A stretch of 11,288 nt of DNA, from contig USGS01000055.1 in NCBI GenBank assembly GCA_900554275.1, positions 1-11,288 on the forward strand, read 5' to 3'. Both the position numbers and the translations under genes were made by a program. The notes beneath the pieces were generated by a model. That model made no database searches. It had not been told where the DNA came from and worked only from the letters and a program-made list of their open reading frames with translations. The stretch comes from an uncultured Eubacteriales bacterium (GTDB lineage: Bacteria; Bacillota; Clostridia; Oscillospirales; Oscillospiraceae). Below, piece after piece: positions 5,451 to 11,288 of the stretch; within the stretch, counting starts at the first letter, position 1, and each line of letters starts with the position of its first letter.

Positions 5451-6140
5451 TCACTTGTTGTTCAGCTTGCCTAAGTAGCGGTAGATGCTGGCCTCGGAGC
5501 TGTGGAGCGTCTGGGCCACGTGGCTGACAGAGCCCTTCAGCAAAAACACGCCCTTGCGGTTCAGGATGTCCATGATCTCCATCTTCTCATCCTGGGTCAG
5601 CCGGTCCACTTCCACCGGATAGTTGGCCACCACCTGGGAGACGATGCTGGCGGTCGCGCCGGCGATGGACGTCGGATAGCCGCTGCGCACCGGCGTCTCC
5701 ACCGGGTCGTTGCTGTCGGCGATGAGCCGCGTGCCGCTGGGTACGCCCCGCTTCATACCGCCGCCGCACAGCTCCATGACGCGGCGGGACAGCTCCTCGT
5801 AGCGGCTGGCGTCGAAATTGACGCACAGCAGGCCGGACAGCTCGCCGGCGCGGCCCTTGATGAACATGGAGTTGCAGCACATGGTCTTGCCGGTGGCGGA
5901 CACAGACTCGAAGTTCAGCACGTAGTTTTGGGTCTCGTACAGGCTGCCTGCCACGTACTCCAGCATTTTGTTGCTGAGGGGCGAGCCGAGGTGGCGGCCC
6001 GTCAGCTCGCCGTTGGCGATGGCGATGATCTCGTTGGAGTCGTCCTTCAGCTCGTGAAGGGCGATCTCGTAGTCCGGGCCGAGGATATGGCCCAAAAAAT
6101 CTACGATGAGGGTATAGTGGCGCTTCAGCTCCGCGTCCAT
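5451..6140 (-). CDS. YheO-type PAS/HTH transcriptional regulator
   Basis: This 229-aa regulator has a YheO-like PAS domain at about residues 5-115 (HYTLIVDFLGHILGPDYEIALHEL, then IANGELTGRHLGSPLS). A C-terminal helix-turn-helix of the HTH_22 type spans about 180-227, with LTQDEKMEIMDILNRKGVF followed by GSVSHVAQTLHSSEASIYRYL. The family includes DauR, the D-arginine catabolism repressor, so a small-molecule ligand bound by the PAS domain is expected but unknown here. Translation begins at ATG 6140 with a strong AAGGAGG (6150-6156) 9 nt upstream. It is the last gene of the three-gene minus operon, 37 bp after the acyl-CoA-synthetase-like gene. Together with the operator-like repeats upstream of the operon, this suggests autoregulation and control of the two enzymes. 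Confidence 0.93.
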   Translation of the reverse strand: MDAELKRHYTLIVDFLGHILGPDYEIALHELKDDSNEIIAIANGELTGRHLGSPLSNKMLEYVAGSLYETQNYVLNFESVSATGKTMCCNSMFIKGRAGELSGLLCVNFDASRYEELSRRVMELCGGGMKRGVPSGTRLIADSNDPVETPVRSGYPTSIAGATASIVSQVVANYPVEVDRLTQDEKMEIMDILNRKGVFLLKGSVSHVAQTLHSSEASIYRYLGKLNNK

Positions 6141-6177
6141 AGTCGTCCGCCTCCTTTATGTCTGTATGATAGGGCCG

Positions 6178-7908
6178 TTATGCCTGCTCCTGGGCGGCAG
6201 CGGCCTGCTTAGCCTTCTCCTCGTCCTCTAACACGCGGTAGGCCACCTTGCCCACCAGCGTCTTGGGCAGCTCGTCCCGGAACTCGATGTCGTAGGGCAT
6301 GGCGTACTTGGCCACGTGCTTGCGGCAGTAGTCCAGCAGCTCCTGCCGGGTAGCGTCGTCGGCGGGAACACCGGGCTTGAGCATGACGAAGGCCTTGACC
6401 TTCTGCATCTTGTAGGGATCGGGCACGCCGATGATGCAGCTCATCTGCACCTTCTCGTGGGCGTCCAGAATGTTCTCCAGCTGACCGGGGTAGACGTTGT
6501 AGCCGGAGGTGATGATCATGCGCTTGGCGCGGCCCTTGAAGTAGATGAAGCCCTGCTCGTCCATGCTGCCCAGGTCGCCGGTGTAGACCCAGGTCAGGCC
6601 GTCGTCGTGCTTACGCAGCGTTTTGGCCGTCTCCTCGGGGTTATTCATGTACTCCTTCATCACCGTCGGGCCTGCCAGCAGGATCTCGCCCTCCTCGCCG
6701 TAGGGCAGCTCCTCGTCGGTGTCGGGCCTGACGATCTTGATGAACGTGTCGGGGAAGGGCAGGCCGATAGAGCCTTCCTTGTAGATGTTGGTGGGGGTCA
6801 GGCAGCAGGCCGTCACCGTCTCCGTTGTGCCGTAGCCCTCCCGCACCTGAATGACGGCGTGGTGGTCGTAGAGGAACTTGTCGAACTTCTTTTTCAGCTC
6901 GATGGAAAGGCTGTCGCCGCCGGAGAACACGCCCTTGAGGCTGCTCAGGTCGGCGTTGTCCATGCTGGGCAGGCGCAGCAGCGCCTCGTACAGTGTGGGG
7001 ACACCGGCGATGAAGTTGCAGCGGTACTTGACGATCTGCTTGGCGTAGCTCTTGGCGGTGAAGCGGGGGATGAGGATGCAGCGCCCGCCCTGCGAGAGCA
7101 TGGAATGGACGCAGACGCCCAGACCGAAGCCGTGGAACAGGGGCATGGCCGCCAGCATCCTGTCGCCGGGGCGGAACATGGGGTTGGTGGCGACGATCTG
7201 CTGACCCAGGGCGTTGAAGTTGCCGTTGGTCAGGACGATGCCCTTGGTGGTGCCGGTGGTGCCGCCGGAGTACAGGATAACGGCGGGATCGTCGAAGCTC
7301 CGCTCCACCCGGTAGTTCTTGTAGAAGCAGTACCGGGACATATCCATGAATTCCTTCCAGCGGATGACAGGCGCATCCTCGGGGATCTTCTGGATCTTGC
7401 GTCCCTCGGTGAGCATATAGCCGGCGCGGATGGTGCGGGAGAGGGCGTCCTTCACCGAGGCGATGATGATGTTGATGATTTTGGTGTTCTGACGGATATG
7501 CTCGAACTTGTCGTAAAACTGATCCAGCGTGATGGCGGTGGTGGACTCGGAGGCGTTGAGGTAGAACTCGATCTCCTTCTCCGCCGACAGGGGGTGGATC
7601 ATGTTGGCGATGCCGCCCACCAGATTGACGGCGTAGAACATATAGATGGCCTGGGGACAGTTGGGCATGGCGATGGTGACCCTGTCGCCGGGGCGGACGC
7701 CCAGCGTTTTCAGACTCTTGGCGCAGCGCTCGATCTCCTGCACCATCTTTCTGTAGGTGGTGGACTTGCCCATGAAATCGAAGGCGATGCTGTTGGGATA
7801 CATATCCGCCATGCGCTCCACGGCCTCGAACATACTGCCCTGGAAGTAGTCCAGGTGCATGGGAACGTCACCCATGTAGTCCTTCCATGGGGTCTTTACT
7901 TCACTCAT
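6178..7908 (-). CDS. AMP-binding acyl-CoA synthetase-like enzyme
   Basis: This 576-aa class I adenylate-forming enzyme is expected to activate a carboxylic acid with ATP to an acyl-AMP and pass it to CoA or another thiol. All core motifs are intact: P-loop YSGGTTGTTKG (213-223), EGYGTTE (357-363), YTGD (442-445), hinge GRAKRMIITSGYNVYPGQLE (459-478), and the C-terminal catalytic Lys in PKTLVGK (K554). FAD-like or carrier-protein domains are absent. Length fits the medium/long-chain acyl-CoA ligase group, and the substrate cannot be read from sequence. The tail (KQAAAAQEQA) is low-complexity. ATG 7908 is preceded by AGGAGGT, and the first codons overlap the 3' end of the acyltransferase-like gene by 8 bp, so the two are translationally linked. 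The regulator gene follows 37 bp downstream. Confidence 0.94.
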   Translation of the reverse strand: MSEVKTPWKDYMGDVPMHLDYFQGSMFEAVERMADMYPNSIAFDFMGKSTTYRKMVQEIERCAKSLKTLGVRPGDRVTIAMPNCPQAIYMFYAVNLVGGIANMIHPLSAEKEIEFYLNASESTTAITLDQFYDKFEHIRQNTKIINIIIASVKDALSRTIRAGYMLTEGRKIQKIPEDAPVIRWKEFMDMSRYCFYKNYRVERSFDDPAVILYSGGTTGTTKGIVLTNGNFNALGQQIVATNPMFRPGDRMLAAMPLFHGFGLGVCVHSMLSQGGRCILIPRFTAKSYAKQIVKYRCNFIAGVPTLYEALLRLPSMDNADLSSLKGVFSGGDSLSIELKKKFDKFLYDHHAVIQVREGYGTTETVTACCLTPTNIYKEGSIGLPFPDTFIKIVRPDTDEELPYGEEGEILLAGPTVMKEYMNNPEETAKTLRKHDDGLTWVYTGDLGSMDEQGFIYFKGRAKRMIITSGYNVYPGQLENILDAHEKVQMSCIIGVPDPYKMQKVKAFVMLKPGVPADDATRQELLDYCRKHVAKYAMPYDIEFRDELPKTLVGKVAYRVLEDEEKAKQAAAAQEQA

Positions 7909-8776
7909 ATTGTACCTCCTCGGAGATCGGCTTCTCCAGCTCTTCAGGGTGTGTCAGCAGATATTCCAGCAGCCGGACGGACTTGGAATAGTAATAGCCG
8001 TCCGCCAGCCGTTCGTCGATGGTCAGGCCCAGCTCCAGCGTCTCCCGCATGGAGACGCTGCCGTTTTCATCGAGGAATGGGGACCTCTTCTTCTCACCGA
8101 TGATGCAGAACAGGGAGCACGTGCCCCAGTTGGTCAGATGGTGATAGCCGCACTTGAGCTTGATAGAGCCCAGATTGGAGATGACCACAGAGCTGTAATA
8201 AGGGTCGGTGGCGATCAGGTCGGCGGGCACCCAGCCGTGCCGGTCCAGGAACATCAGAAACCGCACGATGGCTTTGCCCATCCAACGGGGCATCTTGTTG
8301 AACATATCCATGCCCGCGGTGGAGGCATCCACCTTCTCGGAGCGGCACTCCTGCACCTGGGAGCGGATGTACTCATGCACGTCCTCCACGGTGAACTCAT
8401 CCTTGCCGTGGAGGAAGGCCAGCGCCTCCGCACCCTTGTCGGAGAACTGCTTTTTCACCACGAAGGCGGCGGACACCTCGTTGCGCTGATAGAAGTTGCT
8501 GTTGACGATGAAGCGGTTCAGCTTGGGCCGCAGGGTGATGGTCTTGAGCAGGGCGGCCACCACCAGGTGGAACATGGTGTAGGGGAAGTCCGTCTCCGCC
8601 TCGTTCTTCTTGGCCAGGTATGCGTTCATGGCCGTCAGGTCCACCTTGACGGAGATGTATGCCTCGTTGTCGCAGCGGTTGGGATAGATGATGCCGGTAA
8701 TGAAGTGGAGCGAATCCAGCTCCCGCAGCAGACGGCCGTCCCGGCGGTCGCCCCGGCGTCTCTTCTGTGTTTCCAT
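7901..8776 (-). CDS. CAT-fold acyltransferase-like protein (E2 catalytic-domain relative) lacking the catalytic His
   Basis: This 291-aa protein resembles the catalytic domain of 2-oxoacid dehydrogenase E2 acyltransferases and chloramphenicol acetyltransferase. Supporting blocks are TMFHLVVAALLKTITLRPKLNRF (about 67-89, with the E2-like P-x-L-N), the SVVISNLGSI stretch (196-205, matching TxSNLG in E2), and LGLTIDERLADG (249-260), which aligns with the E2 active-site DHRxxDG. The His of that motif is Glu255 here, while D259-G260 are kept. The usual N-terminal lipoyl and subunit-binding domains are absent, so it is not a normal dehydrogenase component. It starts with a very basic METQKRRRGDRR segment. 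ATG 8776 has AGGAG 7 nt upstream. It leads the operon with the acyl-CoA synthetase-like gene, so acyl transfer or acyl binding downstream of that enzyme is a reasonable inference. It could be a pseudoenzyme. Confidence 0.85.
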   Translation of the reverse strand: METQKRRRGDRRDGRLLRELDSLHFITGIIYPNRCDNEAYISVKVDLTAMNAYLAKKNEAETDFPYTMFHLVVAALLKTITLRPKLNRFIVNSNFYQRNEVSAAFVVKKQFSDKGAEALAFLHGKDEFTVEDVHEYIRSQVQECRSEKVDASTAGMDMFNKMPRWMGKAIVRFLMFLDRHGWVPADLIATDPYYSSVVISNLGSIKLKCGYHHLTNWGTCSLFCIIGEKKRSPFLDENGSVSMRETLELGLTIDERLADGYYYSKSVRLLEYLLTHPEELEKPISEEVQYE

Positions 8777-8788
8777 GTATGTCTCCTA

Positions 8789-8834
8789 TGTATCTAATAT
8801 ATTTTTTGTTATTTTACAAGCATATCTAATATGC
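8789..8834. promoter_or_regulatory. Two operator-like TATCTAATAT sites
   Basis: The 10-mer TATCTAATAT occurs twice, at 8791-8800 and 8823-8832, 32 bp apart (about three helical turns). The distal copy is embedded in a perfect palindrome GCATAT-CTA-ATATGC (8820-8834). The proximal one is an imperfect version just upstream of the AGGAG of the minus gene. The palindrome overlaps the candidate -10 at 8819-8824. The arrangement fits cooperative repressor binding, perhaps by the YheO-type regulator at the end of the same operon. Confidence 0.5.
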
Positions 8835-8847
8835 AATACTACATTAA
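8819..8847 (-). promoter_or_regulatory. Candidate promoter of the acyltransferase/acyl-CoA synthetase/regulator operon
   Basis: On the minus strand TTAATG (8842-8847) is 17 bp upstream of TATGCT (8819-8824). This -10 is identical to the one used by the divergent surface-protein operon. The transcript would start near 8812, about 36 nt before the ATG. The -35 matches only 3/6. An alternative is TTTTCC (8894-8899) with TACAAT (8871-8876), also 17 bp apart, which would give a longer leader containing both operator-like sites. Confidence 0.4.
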
Positions 8848-8873
8848 AAGCACACCGTGATACGCTTCCGATT

Positions 8874-8884
8874 GTATAGTATAC
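8874..8884. repeat. Short palindrome GTATAGTATAC
   Basis: A perfect 5+1+5 palindrome, GTATA-G-TATAC, lies in the divergent intergenic region, overlapping the alternative upstream minus-strand -10. It may be a regulator site or simply part of an AT-rich promoter region. Confidence 0.3.
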
Positions 8885-8952
8885 CAGTCATGCGGAAAAA
8901 ATGCTACCCTTTATTTCATTTTTTTCGTTTCAAGGCAATGTCGTGAAAAGAA

Positions 8953-8981
8953 TTGACAATCCGCCCATATTGTAATATGCT
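8953..8981 (+). promoter_or_regulatory. Sigma-A promoter of the surface-protein gene pair
   Basis: A perfect TTGACA (8953-8958) is followed after 17 bp by TATGCT (8976-8981, 4/6). Transcription should start near 8988, giving a short leader of about 24 nt. That leader carries GGAGGG (9001-9006), 5 nt before ATG 9012. The region between this promoter and the divergent operon (about 8885-8952) is AT-rich with a T-tract and no gene. Confidence 0.75.
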
Positions 8982-9011
8982 GTTGATAGAACATATACAG
9001 GGAGGGACACT

Positions 9012-10151
9012 ATGAAAAAAGCATTGGGATCACTGACGGCGCTGCTGTTGCTGATAGTCATGCTGCCGGCAGCCGCAGAGGCGGCGGAGGGGCGCATTAA
9101 ATATTGCTATGCCAGCCGCTATACGGACGAGGGCTACGTTTGGGCGGAGCAGTCGGAGACATGGACGGACACCGGCGTTATCGATAACGGTGAAACAGGA
9201 AGGATTTTGGACACGCCGCCGGATGGCGCGGAATTGTGGATCGCAAACCCTCCCGTCCCGCTGACGGTGGAGGGAAACTTTTCTGACGTATACCTCATCG
9301 GCGGAACGGTGACCTTTTTGGGGGATATTGAGTGGCTGACACTGTTTAAGGCCGATTGGGAAAGCCCTGACATCACGGTCTACGGCGATATTGAGAAGAT
9401 CACCATGAGCCCCCTGCGGCAGGGAGAGATGTCCCTGCGCACCACCGGTGACATTGGCGTGGTCTATTTGGAATATGGCGAGGAAGGCCCGTTCAAATCC
9501 TTTTCCTGGTATGGCGACGGCGTCACCATGGCCACGCTGATGGACAAGGGCAGCATCTTGCCGCCGCTGTCGGACGGCTACGACCCTGAACCGCCGAAGG
9601 GCGGTGCGAGGGCAAAGCGGATCGGCCTGATCCCGCCGGTGCAGGGTGAGGCCGCTGCCGCATCACAGGGCAGCCCTGTCACCGTTTCACAGCAGGCGGC
9701 CGAGCTGACCGATGAAGAGCTGTCGGCGCTGAAGCAGGCCGGTTTTGATCAGGGCTGCGCTGTGGCTGCCGCGTTTTCCCTGTCGATGACCCGTGAGGAC
9801 GGCACTGCCGTTACAACGCTGGACGAGCCGGTAACGCTCCGCGTCGCCGTCCCGCCAAAAGAGCGGAAACGGGACACCTCGCTGGTGCTGGTGCAATTCT
9901 GCCGCAGCGACGACGGCACACTGACCGCCGCGGCACTGGCCCAGGCAGACGGGACGGCGAACCTTATCGCCTTTGACGCCGATCAGCCCGCCATCGTTGC
10001 GCTGGTGCGCACCGGCGTGCCGGATCACTCCCGGCTGCTGTATATCGGCGGCGGCGCTGTGGCGGTGCTGATACTGGGCGGCATCATCGCCGTGTCTGTC
10101 GTGAAAAAGCGGGAAAAGGCGGCCGGCGAAAAAGCGGAGGATCACGTATGA
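9012..10151 (+). CDS. Secreted, membrane-anchored surface protein of unknown function (paralogue 1)
   Basis: This 379-aa protein starts with a signal peptide (MKKAL, hydrophobic core, cleavage likely after AEA-24, before AEG). Residues about 75-155 show short beta-rich turns with repeating GN/GDI steps (VEGNFSDVYL, TFLGDIEWL, ITVYGDIEKI, TTGDIGVVYL) spaced about 15-22 aa apart. This suggests a small beta-solenoid, which is an inference. A Pro/Gly-rich link leads to a second domain at about 222-335 with DEPVTLRVAVPP and LVLVQFCRSDDGTLTAAAL, like Ig-type beta domains seen near the anchor of Gram-positive surface proteins. A membrane helix at about 342-364 and a short basic tail (KKREK) complete a type I topology. 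No LPxTG is present. The next gene overlaps its stop by 4 bp and is a paralogue. I do not recognise a named family. Confidence 0.88.
   Translation: MKKALGSLTALLLLIVMLPAAAEAAEGRIKYCYASRYTDEGYVWAEQSETWTDTGVIDNGETGRILDTPPDGAELWIANPPVPLTVEGNFSDVYLIGGTVTFLGDIEWLTLFKADWESPDITVYGDIEKITMSPLRQGEMSLRTTGDIGVVYLEYGEEGPFKSFSWYGDGVTMATLMDKGSILPPLSDGYDPEPPKGGARAKRIGLIPPVQGEAAAASQGSPVTVSQQAAELTDEELSALKQAGFDQGCAVAAAFSLSMTREDGTAVTTLDEPVTLRVAVPPKERKRDTSLVLVQFCRSDDGTLTAAALAQADGTANLIAFDADQPAIVALVRTGVPDHSRLLYIGGGAVAVLILGGIIAVSVVKKREKAAGEKAEDHV
10136..10140 (+). promoter_or_regulatory. Ribosome binding site for the second surface protein
   Basis: GGAGG at 10136-10140, inside the end of the first surface-protein gene, sits 7 nt before ATG 10148. 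With the ATGA overlap it fixes the start of the second gene and suggests coupled translation. Confidence 0.8.
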
Positions 10152-11288
10152 AGAAAGCATTGACATTATGGCTCACACTGGCGCTGGTGTTGTCCATCCT
10201 GCCCGCGACCGCGCAGGCCGCGGAGGGGCAGGACGTGGCCGTTTACTACGAGTACACGGAGTACGACCAGAACACCGGCGAAAACTTCTACGACCCGGAC
10301 ACCGGCCGGATCACGGGCAAATGGCGCGTGGGCGGCGGCTACCACGACGAAAACTGGGCGTGGCATGAGATAGAGGGCCCGGCCCAATACGTGGATGCGC
10401 CGCCCAGCGGCGCGGAGGTGCAGATCAGCAACGCCAGCTATCCCGTGGAGCTGACCGGCGATTTTTCCAATCTTCTGGTGCTGGACGCCGACCTGACGGT
10501 CTACGGAAACGTGGAGCGCGTGGGCATCCCCTACCACAGCGACCCCGGCATGGCTGCCGTCACCACCCTGACGGTCTACGGGGACATCGGCGAGCTGGAC
10601 TTCCCTGCGGAGCATTCCGACGGCTGCTCCGTATATCTGACCGGCGACCTGCGGCTGGGCGTTGCCGAGTACGACCTCAACGTGTCCTCCTTCGCCGACT
10701 CCCAGCGCTACTTCGCCTGGAAGGGCGACGGCACGACGCTGGCGGCGGTGGTGCTGGGCGGCCAGGCCACCCAGCCCACGTACAGCGGCCCGCAGATGCC
10801 CTACGAAGGCCCGACGCCGGCCACCTCCAAGGGCATCGGCATCACGCTGCCGCCGTATGACGACATCACCGCGGCGACGGGGCTGGCAGCGGGCAGCGTG
10901 GCCCTCTCCGTGCGGTCCGCCACGCTGGACGACGAGCAGAAGGGCGCCCTGTCCGCCTGCCAGCAGGCGCAGGGGTATAAGGGCCGCACCATCGCCGCAT
11001 ACAGCATCCGGGCGCAGGATCTGGTGAACGGCGGCACGCTTGCGCCGCTGGAGACGCCCGTCCCCGTCACGCTGACCATCCCCTCCTCCCTGCAGGCGGA
11101 GGACGAAACGCTGGACATCTACCGGCTGTGCCCCGGGGAGACGGGCGGCTGCGACGTGACGGCGCTGGGCAGTTTTGCCGGGGACGCGGACAGCGTGGAG
11201 CTGCCCTTTGACCGCTCCGGCATCTATGTCATCAGCCGCACCGGCGGCCCAGACAGCCGCATGATGTACCTTCTGGGCGGCGGCGCGG
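10148..11288 (+). CDS. Secreted surface protein, paralogue 2 (3' end cut by the window)
   Basis: I translated this frame from ATG 10148 to the window edge and found 380 codons without a stop, so it is real but incomplete. Like its upstream neighbour it begins MKKAL, has a signal peptide ending AQA before AEG (the AEG falls at residues 25-27 in both), and shares DAPPSGAE (matching DTPPDGAE), ELTGDFSNLLVL (matching TVEGNFSDVYL), TVYGDIGEL, FAWKGDGTTLAA (matching FSWYGDGVTMAT), an Ig-like block (TPVPVTLTIPS, LDIYRLCPGETG) and PDSRMMYLLGGGA (matching PDHSRLLYIGGGA). The membrane anchor should follow immediately after the edge. It has a longer aromatic, acidic N-terminal stretch (about residues 30-80) with several YD/YE pairs. 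The function is unknown; the pair looks like a tandem duplication that has diverged. Confidence 0.88.
   Translation, partial: MKKALTLWLTLALVLSILPATAQAAEGQDVAVYYEYTEYDQNTGENFYDPDTGRITGKWRVGGGYHDENWAWHEIEGPAQYVDAPPSGAEVQISNASYPVELTGDFSNLLVLDADLTVYGNVERVGIPYHSDPGMAAVTTLTVYGDIGELDFPAEHSDGCSVYLTGDLRLGVAEYDLNVSSFADSQRYFAWKGDGTTLAAVVLGGQATQPTYSGPQMPYEGPTPATSKGIGITLPPYDDITAATGLAAGSVALSVRSATLDDEQKGALSACQQAQGYKGRTIAAYSIRAQDLVNGGTLAPLETPVPVTLTIPSSLQAEDETLDIYRLCPGETGGCDVTALGSFAGDADSVELPFDRSGIYVISRTGGPDSRMMYLLGGGA

Noticed and set aside
6316..8103. Long open frame (about 595 codons) on the plus strand opposite the acyl-CoA synthetase-like gene
   Set aside because: The opposite strand carries every adenylate-forming enzyme motif. 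This frame gives a low-complexity Val/Gly/His/Asp-rich product without domains and no good ribosome site.
7910..8797. Plus-strand open frame opposite the E2-like gene
   Set aside because: It is a shadow of the minus-strand gene, which has conserved E2/CAT blocks, a Shine-Dalgarno sequence and operon context.
10168..11118. Other-frame ORFs inside the second surface-protein gene
   Set aside because: They are Arg/Pro/Ser-rich shadows. The frame from 10148 is open to the edge, has a signal peptide and aligns with the preceding paralogue.

Overview
The window looks like chromosomal DNA of a GC-rich Firmicute, most likely a gut-type Clostridia member of the Oscillospirales/Oscillospiraceae kind. 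This is an inference from Gram-positive style AGGAGG ribosome binding sites, sigma-A type promoters, compact operons, tRNA genes with encoded CCA, and the protein families present. No phage, insertion sequence or CRISPR array was seen.

Layout, left to right. (1) Positions 1-404 hold a tRNA cluster: tRNA-His (5' end cut by the window edge), tRNA-Gln(TTG) and tRNA-Lys(TTT). A terminator-like hairpin lies between His and Gln, and three hairpins follow Lys. (2) Positions 404-835 (minus) encode a small membrane protein with a C-terminal zinc ribbon. (3) Positions 967-5447 form one plus-strand transcription unit, with a very good extended -10 promoter, a roughly 150-nt structured leader, then rpe, recR, apbE (FMN transferase lipoprotein), a NusG-domain-II membrane protein, a Gx-transporter/HepS-like membrane protein, and a CbxX/CfxQ-type AAA+ ATPase. 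Genes overlap or are separated by at most 15 bp, and the unit ends in a bidirectional terminator. The apbE/NusG-II/Gx trio resembles part of flavin-based extracytosolic electron-transfer loci, but no flavinylation target is visible here.

(4) Positions 5451-8776 (minus) form a convergent three-gene operon: a CAT-fold acyltransferase-like protein related to E2 subunits but lacking the usual catalytic His, an acyl-CoA-synthetase-like adenylate-forming enzyme, and a YheO-type PAS/HTH regulator. Its upstream region carries two copies of TATCTAATAT, one inside a perfect palindrome that overlaps a candidate -10. These are good candidates for the regulator's operator. (5) From 8953 to the right edge, a TTGACA promoter drives two tandem, translationally coupled paralogous genes for secreted, membrane-anchored surface proteins. 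The second is cut by the window end just before its predicted membrane anchor.

The points most worth a second look are the acyl-activation/acyltransferase/regulator cassette with its altered active site and operator-like repeats, the redox trio embedded in a housekeeping operon with an AAA+ ATPase, the tandem surface-protein paralogues, and the structured rpe leader. All functional assignments come from reading motifs by eye; no database search was run.
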